Shown: positions 32,780 to 44,869, numbered from the stretch's first letter. The stretch: 64,000 bases of DNA from Sciurus carolinensis (GCF_902686445.1 NC_062224.1:52637156-52701155), one strand, 5' to 3'. Notes: generated from the sequence alone by a model not told the origin. Numbers and translations are program-made.

Positions 32780-33300
32780 TTGTAAAAATTTTATTTCACT
32801 TATCTGTAAGTTTTGCTCAATGATTTAGTCATTTCCTGGTGCTCAGGAGCCAGTGTTTGTCCCTAGGAATCTTCAGTCACTGCACAGCACAGCAAACTGG
32901 GACTCTGAAGCAGAAGAGTGAAACCTAGACTTGAATGACTCTATTTTTTCTTCTGTATTTACTTCTTATAAATTTTTTGGTATCTTTTAAGTTATCTTTG
33001 GGGTATTATAAAAGAAAAACACTACCAGCATAATTTTAGAAAAAAATTAAGACGAATTTCAAGAAAATGTATTAATTCATTTCCCTCTGAATTTCTGTGA
33101 TGCATTCCTATGATGCTTGGAAAAAGTCTCGGAGCAAGTTATCAGCTTCGGAAAGAAGCATCTTAGACTTAGAAGCATCTTAGAATTAACTAGGCAGACA
33201 GAAATAGCACACATTATTTATTCTTTGCATTTTCAAATTGACAATATAGCAGGGTTAATTCATCTAAGGCATCTTGAAAGTTGCTATAAAAATATTTATA
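32780..33300. other. No gene or clear repeat seen
   Basis: AT-rich spacer; a short local repeat of 'gaagcatcttaga' occurs at about 33155-33185. Confidence 0.45.
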
Positions 33301-33303
33301 TGC

Positions 33304-33459
33304 AGCCAGGTGCAGTATTTCCAGTGACTTGGGAGGCTGAGGCAGGAGGATCCCAAGTTCAAGGTCAGCCTCAGCAATTCTGCAAGACCTTCAGCAACTT
33401 AGTATGACCCTGTCTCAGAATTAAAAAGGAGGGCTGGGGATGGGCTCAGTAGTAGAGTG
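33304..33459 (+). repeat. B1-ID composite SINE, cut in its ID half
   Basis: B1 part: 'gccaggtgcagtatttccag', 'tgggaggctgaggcaggagg', 'ttcaaggtcagcctcagcaa', 'gtatgaccctgtctcagaat'. ID part begins 'gggctggggatgggctcagt', 'agtagagtg' and is interrupted at about 33459 by a MaLR LTR. It resumes at 33880 with 'agtgcttgcctagaatgtgt'. Confidence 0.85.
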
Positions 33460-33879
33460 TATTATGGTTTGGATGTATTGTGTTCCCCAAGAACTCATGT
33501 GTAAGACAATGCAAGGTTTAGAGGAGAAATGATTGGATTATGCGAGTTTGAATTCAGTGAATTAATCCCATGATAGAATTAACAGAGTGGTAACTAAAGA
33601 TGGGTAGGGTGTGGCTGGAGGAGGTGGGTCCTTGGGGGTGTGAATTTGGGGTATATATTTTGTATATGACAGTGGAGTCTCTGCTTCCTGATCATCATGT
33701 GAGTTGCTTCCCTCCTCCACACTCTTCCACCATGATGTTCAGCCTCACCTCAAGTCGCCAGGAATAGAGCCAGCTGTCTATGAATCAAGACCTCTGAGAG
33801 CCCCTCAATAAACTCTTCCTCCCCTAAAATTGTGCTGGCTAGGCTTTTTGTCACAGCAGTGAAAAACCTGACTAAAACA
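33458..33879 (+). mobile_element. MaLR solo LTR (422 bp) inside a SINE
   Basis: Starts TGTATTATGGTTTGGATG and ends GACTAAAACA. It holds MaLR landmarks 'agaactcatgtgtaagacaa', 'gaattaatcccatgatagaa', 'gtagggtgtggctggaggag', 'gtggg.ccttgggggtgtg', an AATAAA signal ('cccctcaataaactcttcct') and 'ttttgtcacagcagtgaaaa'. AGTG occurs at both edges (33456-33459 and 33880-33883) and can be read as a short target duplication. No retroviral interior. Confidence 0.85.
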
Positions 33880-33990
33880 AGTGCTTGCCTAGAATGTGTA
33901 AAGGAAAAGGGCTGGCCATCCAGCTCAGTGGTAGAGTACTTGCCTAGAATGTGGGAAGCCTTGAGTTCCATCCCCAATATGGGGGGGGTG
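33880..33990 (+). repeat. End of the split ID unit plus a second ID unit
   Basis: 33880-33908 continues the interrupted ID ('agtgcttgcctagaatgtgt'). 33909-33988 is a further ID unit ('gggctggccatccagctcag', 'tggtagagtacttgcctaga', 'gccttgagttccatccccaa'). The original insertion was therefore B1-ID-ID or two adjacent SINEs. Confidence 0.75.
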
Positions 33991-33994
33991 AGGA

Positions 33995-34500
33995 GGGGCA
34001 ATTACCCATTTAAATGCAAAATGTGTTCTTTGTAAAATTTGCACAGGCTTTTACTAAGCTTGCTTCTTGTACTGCTTACCTGTGCAGCTGCCCATATGAC
34101 AAGTTTAAACCTACATTAATCATCTCTCCATGACACTGATAAATATGCATGGAACCCTGAGAGAGTAGGAGGATAAGAAACAGAACATATTTAAATTGCT
34201 ACATTTAAAGCCGACTTGTTTTTTTTAAGCTCATATACTGCCCAGTTTATTATACATGGCTAAAAACAAGTCATCAAGGAAAAGTGTGCATACTATTAGA
34301 GGATGGAAATAAATGTGAATAATTATTTCATATTCAATAATATGAATATTCAATAATATGAAATACAACAGTTTCTATTTTTATGCAATTGTAGTAAGCC
34401 AAATGTTGCAAAAAAGTTAGGGCTTTATTACCAAACTTGCTGAAAGAAAGAATAGAATAGTGAGAAAAAAAATTGTTGAAATGGGCTCAATTAAAGATGC
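33995..34500. other. No gene or clear repeat seen
   Basis: AT-rich; contains a short duplicated motif 'attcaataatatga' at about 34330-34360. Confidence 0.45.
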
Positions 34501-34506
34501 TTCTTG

Positions 34507-35041
34507 TAGGGAACATTCCTCAAGCTTATCTACAGCAGTCACTGACACCATGGTCTAAGTAAGCCAAACAGTCTGGACAGAGGCACTGAGGTAATGGTAA
34601 AGACTCACCATGGAATGACGGTCTTTGCAGCTGTTGAGGCTGAGTTTGAGCTGAGGGGAGGCCTCATTTTGACATGCATCCCAGAAAACTGTGATGTGAG
34701 CTCACCCGTGCTGCCTTGCCTCATGCTGTGTGCAGGAACTTTCCATTCCCCCAGTCCTTTGTCTCAGACCTGTTGCTGGGCAGAATTGCTTAGGCATGCT
34801 TGGTTTGTTCATGCTACCTGGACCCTCGACGTATAGTTCACCTATAGGCTGACTCTGTTATACTTTAACAAGCATTTTAACCTGATTGGATAATGTGTCT
34901 ATATATGTCCTGTGCAACCCTAAATAAAATTAGATCCATGCCTTCAGAGCTCAATCTCCGATGCCTGAGTAAGCACGCTGGGTAAGGATAGGTAGGGTAG
35001 GCATCGTTTGTCCTCACCCTCAGTGAACCCGTCTCTGAACA
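34507..35041 (+). mobile_element. Probable ERV solo LTR
   Basis: Shows the order expected of an LTR: TG start (TGTAGGGAACATTCC), a CCAAT box in reverse ('gattgg' about 34880), a TATA-like 'tatatatgtcct', 'ctaaataaaatt' as a polyadenylation signal about 45 bases on, and an end ..TCTCTGAACA. About 535 bp. I cannot assign the family, and no clean target duplication is visible. Confidence 0.5.
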
Positions 35042-35075
35042 TCTATAGCTTCTCTGAATGTGAAGGCTTTGGGGA

Positions 35076-35137
35076 GAGTAGTAGCTTAATGGGAAAGTGC
35101 ATGCTAAGCCCTTAGGTCAATTTTCATCATGGGTGTT
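35076..35137 (+). repeat. Possible worn ID SINE
   Basis: 'gtagtagcttaatgggaaag', 'tgcatgctaagcccttaggt', 'caattttcatcat' has the order of ID A box to B box with many substitutions. Confidence 0.4.
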
Positions 35138-35139
35138 TT

Positions 35140-36515
35140 TAAGGGCAAAGCCACATCCCTATGGCACAAAGAATATTAGAAAATACTGCTGACCACAGAT
35201 TTTGTTCTTGCCGGTTGGTGGCAGGCCATCTCTTAAGACAAGCATGTTAAATATGACCAACTGAGATAAGAAATGGAAGTTAAGTTGAAATGCAAAAGTA
35301 GCGAAGCAACTCTGCTCAAAGCAACTCTGCTCCTTAATTATGAACATGTCTGTGATGGGGAACATTCTCGAGATCAAAAAGAAAAAAAAAAAAAAAGAGG
35401 ACAGAAACAAATGAAACACAGAAATTGCTCCTAGAACTCCCTAGTCTTTTTTGACCATTTTCTTCCCCATTTATACTGTGTGATGATTTGGAGCAGGTCA
35501 CTTATCTTTTTGGCTCCTGAGAATTCATTCAACAAGTTTACTCTCAGACATGTTCAGTGACCTGGTTTAATAAGGGCATTTTTATTTGTTAGCTGTCAAT
35601 AGGCAGTCCTACAGACCTTTATGATCTCAGTGGGCAGCTTCACAAGCATGGTCAAATTCAAGTTTAATGAAAACCTACAGCGTTTATAAGGAACTGAGAA
35701 GAGAACTCTGGTCTGTTTCCTGCTGTGGCTTACATTGAGAACACAGTAACTTCCCAGTTAAACATAGAAGACAGTGGAACTCTTTCAACTGGTGAAACCT
35801 TATTTTCTCCACACTAGAATAATAGATTTATTGAATGTCAAGAATATTAGAACATAATAGAACATTCTGTCAATAAATGCATTTCAGTTTCAGCTGGATA
35901 ATTTGGAGCAGGAGGGTAGTGATGGTAGTGGGTGTTTCTTGAGATATTCCCTGTAATCTGGTCAAGTGTCAACTTTAAGTATATACATCAGGAATATGGT
36001 AATAACTTCTCCCTTATACTGTCTCTCAATGCAAAGATCATGACCCATTTTGAATAAAGAAGGGTAGAAAAAAGTTTGGACTTCATGAACTGACTGGTTC
36101 TCTTTGTTAATACTCAAAAACCATGGTATCCCTTATCCCCTAAGTACTAGATCTCAAGATAGCATGGTGTGGTTCCTAGACACTTAACAGAAGGTCCTCA
36201 TGAGCCCCTAGAACATCTTAATCCTGACTTCCCTACTGCTCCAGTGAACCAAGTCAAACAATCCTGCCATTCAGGACTTAGGGCAAGTTCAGAGGAACCA
36301 AAGCTGCTGCTCTGCCCTATGTGTTCCTGCTCCACAGAAGTGCCTCCTTTCTGGTCCTCTGATTTTCTCATTCTATACAGAACTTCAAAAGGTATCTTAT
36401 CTACTTCTTGAGTTCAAATATTATGTCACATAATTATGTCTGGCTAAATCTTACATGTCACTTTGAATCATCTTTGATCCCAGAAGCCTGGGAGAGATTC
36501 CACACAGTGCTGTAG
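35140..36515. other. No gene seen; A-tract
   Basis: A tract of about 15 A at 35381-35397. The remaining sequence is AT-rich and unassigned. A reading frame at 36169-36411 (80 codons) shows no protein-like features. Confidence 0.45.
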
Positions 36516-36519
36516 CACT

Positions 36520-36690
36520 GTGGTTTTACCTCAATTATGGAAAATGATCTGTATTTATTTGTCTATGGTCACTAGAGAGTGATCCTCCTCAAGGGCAGAT
36601 AGAGTTCACCTCTTTCTTTATCTCCAGACCTGACAAGATGCTCACAACACAGAAAACACCTGAGGCATTTTTAATGTATTACCGAAAATA
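36520..36690 (+). repeat. Possible L2 3' end
   Basis: 'atctgtatttatttgtctat', 'ctcctcaagggcagatagag', 'ctttatctccagacctgaca' resemble the L2 terminal region; strongly diverged. Confidence 0.4.
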
Positions 36691-36789
36691 AGATTCTACA
36701 ATCCTTAGGTGTAGCCAGCTTTAGACACCTACTTCAAAGAAACCAATGAATTAATGTCCTCACTTTATATTCTGTGAAACAATTTTTCA

Positions 36790-36920
36790 GAGAAATAATT
36801 ATTCAATTGAACACCTCCTGTGTCAAATGCTGTTTTTGGTGCTGAGATTACAGGAGTGGATATATGGAACTTTCTTATTGTTTAAACTATTGTCAGGAAA
36901 ACAGGCATTAATCAAATACT
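36790..36920 (-). repeat. L2 LINE fragment
   Basis: 'ttgaacacctcctgtgtcaa', 'atgctgtttttggtgctgag' and 'attacaggagtgga' are the reversed L2 3' region. Its upstream part appears at 37890. Confidence 0.5.
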
Positions 36921-36924
36921 ACCA

Positions 36925-37885
36925 TGACAGGGTTCATGATTATGAAATGGAATAAAATACTCAAAAGAAAATAATTTGATTTTATGAGGGTGGGAAGCCC
37001 CCTTTGCAAGAGGGCACATAGTAAAGGCAGGAACTAAAAAATGACTTTTGTGGCTAAAACTGAATGGAGGTCTGAGAAGCAGGGAGGTCTGAACCACATT
37101 CCTGTCCAGGGGTGAAGAGCATTAGCACACACCATCCCAAAAAATATCATTTGGGCATACTGATTTTTTTGAGTTGAAGGTGAGAAACAGAAGATACAGG
37201 AAGGGCTCTTTCCCCTCCTGCCTTCTACCTAAAAATAAGAGAGAAATTCCTCTGAGAAAGGTACCTCCTGTTACCAGGAATAAGAGAATATTCTTATTTC
37301 TGGAGCTGGAGTCCATACCAAGATGAGTTCGCATAAACAAATTTTATTAAAATAACTGTCATCTTCCATCTGTTTCTCCCATTCATTTCCTAGTCATTTG
37401 CCAAAAATTTATGGACCCTAAAAATCCAAACCCTTTTACTTGTTCTTGTCACTTCTCCACATGTTAGCTTCCTTTGTTAAAAGGCTATATAAATCTCCAA
37501 TCTAATCATTTCTTTGGAGTTTTTACTTCATGACACAAAATAATATTAACATCAAATAAAATGTATATTCTTTTCTCCTGTTAACCTGCCTTTTGTTACT
37601 TTAATTTGCAGTCCCCATAGATTATAAGATGGAGGGAAAGTTTTTCTTTCCCTAAGGGATCTTATTGAAGATTTTTTGAGTTTCATCCTAAAATGGGAGA
37701 AGGATTTTAACTGGTCAAATTTGCAGCTTGAAAATACCAATGCAAAATCCCTGGAGAGAAGGAGAGAATGAGTGGATGAAGAGACTAGTTAGGACTCAAT
37801 CACATACTTTAGAGAATGGACATGATATTTTGAAAAGAACAAGATGAATAGGTGGTCTTAAGTCAAGTTATTTGATGGCTACTTA
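36925..37885. other. Unassigned; may hide more L2
   Basis: About 37580-37720 could be a middle part of the same reversed L2, but the match is too weak to list separately. No gene. Confidence 0.35.
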
Positions 37886-37889
37886 GAAG

Positions 37890-38200
37890 AAAATATTGAC
37901 AGCACTTAGAGATGGAACAGATGTGAGAAGAGGAGGCTACAGCATCCAGGTCACTCCAGCATTCCGGGCATGTGCACATTTTACTGAGACAGAGAACAGG
38001 AAAGGGACCAAGGGTAAGATGGAGAATCACATTTTGGACATGTGGAATTTGAGACTCCTTTGACATATCCAAGTGGAAATATTGTATGAAAAGCTGAATT
38101 TGGTGGACTTCAGAGGAAAGGTATAAACTATAGAGATATACATTCAGAGGAGTGCATACAGTTTATCACTAAAGCCACAACATGAGTGACAGTGCCTTGA
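37890..38200 (-). repeat. L2 LINE fragment
   Basis: 'ttttggacatgtggaatttg', 'agactcctttgacatatcca', 'agtggaaatattgtatgaaa' match the reversed L2 ORF2-end region. In line with the fragment at 36790, as expected for one old minus-strand L2. Confidence 0.6.
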
Positions 38201-38204
38201 GAAA

Positions 38205-39038
38205 GAGGAGAGTGAGATTCTTCATCTATGTGCTGCTGCATCAATTACCCACCCCTATGGTCTAGTCCATCATGTTCTCTTCTTCTATTAACCTGTCTTC
38301 AGTGGTTTCTCTGAATTATGAATTTGTGTGGAAAGAAAATTTGGAGATCATTAGGTCTAATCTCCAAATTTTAGAGGGAAAGAAACTGTAGGTCATACAA
38401 GGTTGTGCTGATCTTCTGAGGAAACAAAAGCTGAGGTCTTTTTGCCAAGTACTCCAAAGGGATTCCATCTGGAAATACTGGAAGACAAATGTAAGAATCC
38501 CTGGCACTACAGATACTGATGTGTTTTTCTGTCACAAACATAGGGACTTGTGCAAAAGGACCACCCATGGTGGTGGTAAAAAAGGGAGCAGAACTTTGAA
38601 TTGGAGCTACTGTGGTTTGATATTAGTAAACTCTGCAACATGGGGCCAAGAGTTTGAACTCTCCATTCCCTTCTCTATGAGGAGAGATAAATAAAAATTA
38701 CTTTGAAATGATGTACATAAAGAAACTAATGCATTTAAAGACACCAACTGCATAATAGATTTCCAATTATTAACTAATAATTTCCTCCAAAGATGTCATG
38801 GAAATAAAATTTTTTTAATTTACCAAAAGCTCAAGGGTTCATTCAAACTATTATAACACTGAAATATCAAAAATGCAAGAATTCCTCTTGTCAGCTTTAA
38901 AGAAAATTATATGGTATAACACCCTTAAATTCTAAAAAGCAACTATATGATTATTAATTAAAAATCTACATCCAAATAATATTCAATCTTATTATAATGT
39001 AATATATTACCTAGAAATAAAACACAAAAAAGCACTAT
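38205..39038. other. No gene or clear repeat seen
   Basis: AT-rich; a MIR-like patch around 38620-38700 is too faint to call. Confidence 0.4.
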
Positions 39039-39040
39039 TG

Positions 39041-39126
39041 TGGGTTGGAGATATAGCTCAGTTGGTAGAGTGCTTGCCTCACTAGTCCCTGGGTTCAATC
39101 CCCAGCATTTCCAAAAAAAAAAAAAA
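39041..39126 (+). repeat. ID SINE with target-site duplication
   Basis: 'gggttggagatatagctcag', 'ttggtagagtgcttgcctca', 'ccctgggttcaatccccagc' then about 16 A. CACTATTG occurs at 39033-39040 and 39127-39134, flanking the element exactly. Both tRNA-type promoter boxes are kept (A box TAGCTCAGTTGG, B box GGTTCAATCC). Confidence 0.92.
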
Positions 39127-39134
39127 ACACTATT

Positions 39135-41285
39135 GCAACATCTTGCTAACTGAAAACCTATGCTGAATGAAGCCAAGATAAATAGGATAGTTATAAAACA
39201 CTATAAAAAAATAAGCCAAATACCCTTAAAATGTAAAATTAATCATTTCTTCTTTTATTCACAAACTTTTGTGATCTGTCTTGATTTGGATCTCTTTTTA
39301 CTTACATTCAAAGTTTAAATACAAAAGATTTTTAGCTGATATGAGTGGCATAGTTTGCTTCACCAAATATTCTCAGATGAAAAGATGAATAAACTCTGTA
39401 AGTTGCAGGATATGAATCCTAGGGAAATAGTTATCATGCAAGAATAAGACTTAGGGGATTCATTTAGAGAAGATTCTCAGTCAAATGTGCAAATATATTT
39501 TTAGCTTTACAGTTATTTTTTCCTATTTGAAGACACAATTGTGTAAAAATTGCATGAGCACATTTATGAAAATCTTATGCAGTAATATTTGAACTTCATC
39601 TTTCACTTTATATTGTGATGGAGCGCTTCCATTCAAAGCCCAGATGTAGCCACACTTGAATGGGGAAGGTTCTGGGCAAAATCACTCCTGAACACATTTC
39701 TCAGATAATTCATCAGGGTTTACTCCTTATGTATCTCCTAAAGAGGACTTGAAACAATTTATAATATTTTTTAAAATCAGTTTTAAAATACTGATCCCCT
39801 GGTTCCATCTCAGTTCTAACGAATTTGAATGTCTGCAGCTTGAATTTGGAAATCTGTATCCTACAAACTCCTTATCTCTCCAGTGAATCTGTTGCATTCA
39901 CACTATAACCATATCAGCATTTGGTCCAGCCCCAAATATAAATTCCCCTTTCATAAAAATTTCTATGTATACTTCATTATCATTATTATTATTTTATAAT
40001 CATTAAGACTTTATGTCTGATATATATGCCATGGGGGATCACTCCTGGGTATAATCTGAAGGTTGAGATGGGGAAATTTTAAAAATACAAAAAAAAAAGT
40101 ACCGTACCCAGTAAAACAAAAAGTACAAGGTTTATGGTAAAGAGTTGAGGAAACCCATTATTCATTCAGATAGCAGGTCTGTGCCCCTGAGAATAGGGAT
40201 AAGTACTGCAAAGTCACTAGGAACTGAGCATCATTTCCCTGGTTCTCAGCCTTCTCTTTCTTCATGTATTGTATAGTTCTCAATCTGCAGACAGGCTTCT
40301 TCTGATTCTCTCTGCACATGACCATTATGCAGCCTCTAGGATTATATCACCTCAATCTGAGAATGTGCACATTCCCAGATTCTCCATGGAAGTGCTGTAA
40401 ATCTTAACAGAATTCCAGGGAGAGAGCTAATGGTCCAAGCTCTGGTCAGCTCTACAACTGATCTCAAGCCCTGGCTTGGAGACATCAGGTCACATGCCAC
40501 CAATGACATTGCCTAAGCTATTTTTACAGCTGAGAAGACAGTTCTAGGGAGAAAAAAAATGTTGTAATTGGGTATTCCCAAGAATGTTTCCCTTCCTGAC
40601 TAGTATGACTGGTCTGTCCAAAGAGTTTTCTTCTGGTCTTCAGATCTTCAGACCATGGAAATCAGAAGGTTTTGATTAACAACTCTAAAACCAAAAAAAT
40701 GGAATTCATAGATGTTTAGCTGGAAAAAAAACACACTTAGCATGAAATAAAGATCCAACCTACTCTTAGATATTTTATATTTGTCATGGGATTCAGTGAC
40801 ATGATTCTGGGTCTCGATCCCAGATGTAGCAGGGGATAGATCACAACATCCCTTTCTCAACAGAGCTTTCTTCAGGTTTAGGTAGCTGAAAGCATAACTT
40901 CATCATCATGACATATTTACCTTCGAAGCATGGGTACTGCCCATGGGTTTGGAAAGTGCCCATCCTCCACAAACCTGTTGACGTCCATCAATTCCATCAA
41001 TTCTAGGGGTTGAAAAAGCTCTTGATTTAGGGGGTAAAGAAAATAGGAAGAACTAGATTCTTCTTTCTGCCCTTCTTCCTTCCCCCAAGTGAAAAATAAA
41101 AAGCTATTAGATGACGTAGGGTGCCATGACTGAGACCAGATTACAGAAAGATGATCAGAATCTTTGAAAGGGAACAGGAAGAGCTGGACATGTAATCTGG
41201 CCACTGTGCCCAGAGCCTGGGTAAAATACAAGTGCTACCTGTAACTCATTCAAGCTCTGAGGCCTGGCTTCTGTGGGTGAACTTT
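39135..41285. other. No gene or clear repeat seen
   Basis: Mixed AT-rich and moderate-GC sequence. The 104-codon minus frame at 40917-41231 has no protein-like signature and is taken as chance. Confidence 0.45.
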
Positions 41286-41289
41286 AAGG

Positions 41290-41432
41290 AAATCCTTCTT
41301 AAACCTCAGGGTTAAAATTGAGGTTCTGGCTTATTAGATCTGAACTAGGCCCAAACATTGTACTTCTAACAAATTTCTAGGTGGTGCTGACATTAATGAT
41401 CCATGAGCCATATTTAGAGCACAAAGACTTTA
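41290..41432 (+). mobile_element. MER5A-like hAT transposon remnant
   Basis: 'gtacttctaacaaatttcta', 'ggtggtgctgacattaatga' and 'gagccatatttagagcaca' follow the right half of MER5A, as does the copy at 14563. Confidence 0.5.
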
Positions 41433-41439
41433 GAAGGCA

Positions 41440-41930
41440 TAAATGGGGTAAGCTGAAAGAGTGGGATGAATGATATTTGAGACCGTTTCTCCTCCGTGGA
41501 AATAGTTCACAGAAAGTTAAACTCCTGTCCCAAGTGATTGGCCTGTGTCTTTTCACACACCACAGGTCTCATCACAATTAGCTTTGAGACCACTAAGGGT
41601 GATGAAGTTAAAAGATCTCTTTCTTCATTAGCAGCTCTGCAGAAGAATGTGAGGGAGGCTCAGAGAGAGAGAGAAAGGAGAAGCAAGAGTCAAGAAAGCA
41701 AGCAGCAGGCAGCAAGTTGAGCCACAAAAAGAAGAATTAACAATGTCCAGGGACCATAGTAAAGATCTGGGGAGGGAAATTATTCAAAATGATTGAAAAA
41801 TTCTAGTAAAGTGGATAGGATCTGAGGTCACTACAGTTTGAAGATATTATTATGCAGATTGATAAATACTAGACATAATGGTAGACATATGATCATATTT
41901 ATAGCAAGGAATCTAATTGATATGATAAGC
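41440..41930. other. No gene seen; GA-rich patch
   Basis: A GAGA-rich stretch lies at about 41655-41705; otherwise unassigned. Confidence 0.45.
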
Positions 41931-41937
41931 AGAAAGC

Positions 41938-42090
41938 TCAGCTACTGGGGAGGCTGAGGCAGGAGGATCAAGCCTGGGCACTTTAGTGAGACCTATTCTC
42001 AAAACCAAACTAAACAAAACATTAAAAGACTCAGTGACAGAATTTGCCTAGCAGGCATAAGGAAGGCCCTGGATCAATGTTCCGTATTTA
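41938..42090 (+). repeat. B1-ID composite SINE, 5'-truncated
   Basis: 'agctactggggaggctgagg', 'caggaggatcaagcctgggc', 'agtgagacctattctcaaaa' (B1), then 'aaaagactcagtgacagaat', 'ttgcctagcaggcataagga', 'aggccctggatcaatgttcc' (ID). The start of B1 is missing. Confidence 0.75.
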
Positions 42091-42093
42091 ACA

Positions 42094-42094
42094 G

Positions 42095-42153
<59 letters not shown>
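42094..42153 (+). repeat. (CA)n microsatellite
   Basis: About 29 CA units with one AA interruption near 42110; directly follows the SINE, so it probably grew from the SINE tail. Confidence 0.9.
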
Positions 42154-42155
<2 letters not shown>

Positions 42156-42159
42156 TGTT

Positions 42160-43055
42160 CTAGGAAATGGAATAAGAATTTAAGTTGATGATAAATTGAA
42201 CATATAATATTAATATAAACATCATTGATACCATCTTTATTTAAGAATAGTTACTGTTGTTTTAGACCAGTGAATATTAAAATAATTAAAAGGGATTTTC
42301 AGGTTTATTCGTGCCTACTCCACTTTTTACTTGAGATCTTAATGTTGTCAATAAAGAATTTTCCCAACAGGTTGTTAAGGTATAGATATCTGAAGAACTC
42401 AATCAAAAACTTTGAACTCAAATAGAATAGATAACTCAAACCTGAAGCCCAGCTTACTTAATATGATGAACAAACTTTTTGGTTTCACCTGTATATTGAC
42501 ATAAAAATTCCTGAAATCGAATGTCTTTTGAGATGCCATGCATGGGCAAAGTGACCATGGTTCTCAGCTCAGGTACTCAACTTAATGCATTTATCTACCC
42601 ATGTCTGAAGAAGATAAGTTCATCCCTTTTATTGGCTCAATGAAATATGAACAATATTTTCATATTGTGTTTAGATGTAAACTTTTGACCATAGGGAGTT
42701 TAAGCTTTACCTGGGACATAGGACATATAGAAAATAACCTTTTTTTTTTTTGAAGAGAGATTTTTAAAAATTTATTTTTACTGTTAAAAATTCCAATAAA
42801 AGTCCTATAATCCCCTTTGAAATAACCTCCAAAAATAAAATAGATAAGAAACCTGCAATGCAAACACAGGGGAAAATAAAGGCAAATATATACCTTTCAA
42901 CAATTAAAATTAAAACCATTTTCCCTGAAATCAAACTCGATCTGCCTCTTAAGATCAATTTTCTTATCTTTGAAGCCAGACACCACAAAACAAATGTAGG
43001 GAAGAGACTTGAACTGCCAATGTATACAGGAAATATCTATATATTCAATAATTAA
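42160..43055. other. No gene or clear repeat seen
   Basis: Very AT-rich; poly(T) at 42741-42752. Confidence 0.45.
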
Positions 43056-43059
43056 AAAC

Positions 43060-43240
43060 ATTCAATATCTTTAGTAATTAGAGAAATGTAAAATAAAATT
43101 ACATTTTAGATAAAATTAAATGGTGTTGATGAAGATACAAAAATCAATGAATTCTCATAAACTCAAGGAGTTTAAGTTATTATTAACTCTTTGTGCTATT
43201 AACAATCATGATACTCCCCTACCAGAAACAGACACTTAGT
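43060..43240 (+). repeat. Possible very old L1 ORF2 remnant
   Basis: 'attcaatatctttagtaatt' and 'agagaaatgtaaaataaaat' resemble the L1 block '...[12 protein letters not shown]...'. It degrades quickly afterward. Confidence 0.4.
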
Positions 43241-43514
43241 GAAATTACAGCACATGTGACCATGATAGCACCACATTTTTTGGTTATAGTATATTCAGTT
43301 TAAAAAATAGTACAAAATACCATGTTTAAGTTTTAAATAGGTGCCATATGCATGTGGTATTTCTTTGTTTAAAAAGAAAATATATAGAACTTATGAGAAC
43401 ATAAAATCATCAGAAGCACATAAAAGACTCAATTACAAATCCCACATGTAGATGATAAAACTCATCATTATAAAGATGACAATTTTCCCCCAAATTAACC
43501 TGCAATATTTTTCC

Positions 43515-43735
43515 AGCCAAATTGCTATGTACATATATGAATGTTTCACAGTGAATGTCACCTTTATGCATATCTATAAAGCAGTAATTTAAAAAAACAT
43601 AAATAAATAGAAGGAAGATGGGAAGGTAGGAAGAGAGGAAAAAGGAAAGTACAGGGGACTGGAGTGCTGCACATTATTTTTCGTGTTTGTATGACTATAT
43701 AAAAATCAACCTGAATATTATGTATAATTCTTTTT
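43515..43735 (+). mobile_element. L1 3' UTR fragment (older subfamily), sense
   Basis: 'gctatgtacatatatgaatg', 'aatgtcacctttatgcatat', 'ctataaagcagtaattt' are the exact complement order of the block at 25035-25090, so this is the same L1 UTR in the opposite orientation. A purine-rich stretch follows. Confidence 0.6.
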
Positions 43736-43740
43736 TTTCT

Positions 43741-44458
43741 TTACTGCTTCTTTTTTTAAAATTTATTTTTATTGTAAACAAATGGGATACATGTTGCTTC
43801 TCTGTTTGTACATGAAGTAAAGGCATACCATTTGTGTAATCATACATTTACACAGGGTAATAGGGTTTGATTCATTCTGTTATTTTTTCCTCCCTCGCTT
43901 TCCCCCCTTTTCCCTCTATACAGTCCCTTTTTCCTCCATTCTTGCACCCCTCCCACCCCCCACTATGTGTCATCATCCGCTTATCAGCGAGGTCATTTGT
44001 CCTTTGGTTTTTTGAGATTGGCTTACCTCACTTTGTATGATATTCTCTAGTTTCATCCATTTGCTTGCAAATGCCATAATTTTATTATTCTTTATGGCTG
44101 AGTAATATCCCATTGTATATATATACCACAGTTTTTTTATCCATTCATCCATTGAAGGGCATATAGGTTGGTTCCACAATCTGGCTATTGTGAATTGAAC
44201 AGCTATGAACTTTGATGTGGTTGCATCTCTGTAGTATGCTGATTTTAAGTCCTTTGGGTATAGGCCTATGAGTGGGATAGCTGAGTCAAATGGTGGTTCC
44301 ATTCCAAGTTTTCTAAGGAATCTCCACACTGCTTTCCAGAGTGGCTGCACTAATTTGAAACCCCACCAGCAATGTATGAGTGTACCTTTTTCCCCACATC
44401 CTCACCAACACCTATTGTTGCTTGTATTCTTGATAATCGCCATTCTAATTGGTGTGAG
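43741..44458 (-). mobile_element. L1, 3' part of a 5'-inverted insertion
   Basis: Reverse orientation: poly(T)/A tail and 'attgtaaacaaatgggatac' at the left, 3' UTR, then the ORF2 C-terminus up to the reverse of '..LTPI.MAII..' at 44458. Frame 43973-44350 (minus) is open for 125 codons ([20 protein letters not shown] ... WIKKL). The next base begins the same element in the opposite direction. Confidence 0.92.
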
Positions 44459-44869
44459 ATATCTCTCACCCTGCACAAAACTCAACTCGAAATGGATCAA
44501 GGACCTTGGAATCAGACCAGAGACCCTTCATCATATAGAAGAAAAAGTAGGTTCAAATCTTCAACATGTTGGCTTAGGATCATATTTCCTTAACAGGACT
44601 CCCATACCACAAGAAATAAAAGCAAGAATCAATAACTGGAACAGATTCAAACTAAAAAGCTTTCTCTCAGCAAAGAAAACTATCAGCAATGTGAAGAGAG
44701 AGCCTACAGAGTGGGAGAAGATCTTTGCCACTCATACTTCAGATAGAGCACTAATTTCCAGAATCTATAAAGAACTCAAAAAACTCTACACCAAGAATAC
44801 AAATAACCCAATCAACAAATGGGTTATGGAAATGAACAGACACTTCACAGAAGAAGATCTACAAGCAAT

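Noticed and set aside
40917..41231. 104-codon minus-strand frame
   Set aside because: No recognisable domain, no splice or promoter context, and composition like its surroundings.
3967..42153. Direct repeats as CRISPR-like arrays
   Set aside because: All short-period repeats are dinucleotide or tetranucleotide microsatellites or L1 5' UTR monomers; there are no spacers or associated genes, and the DNA is mammalian.
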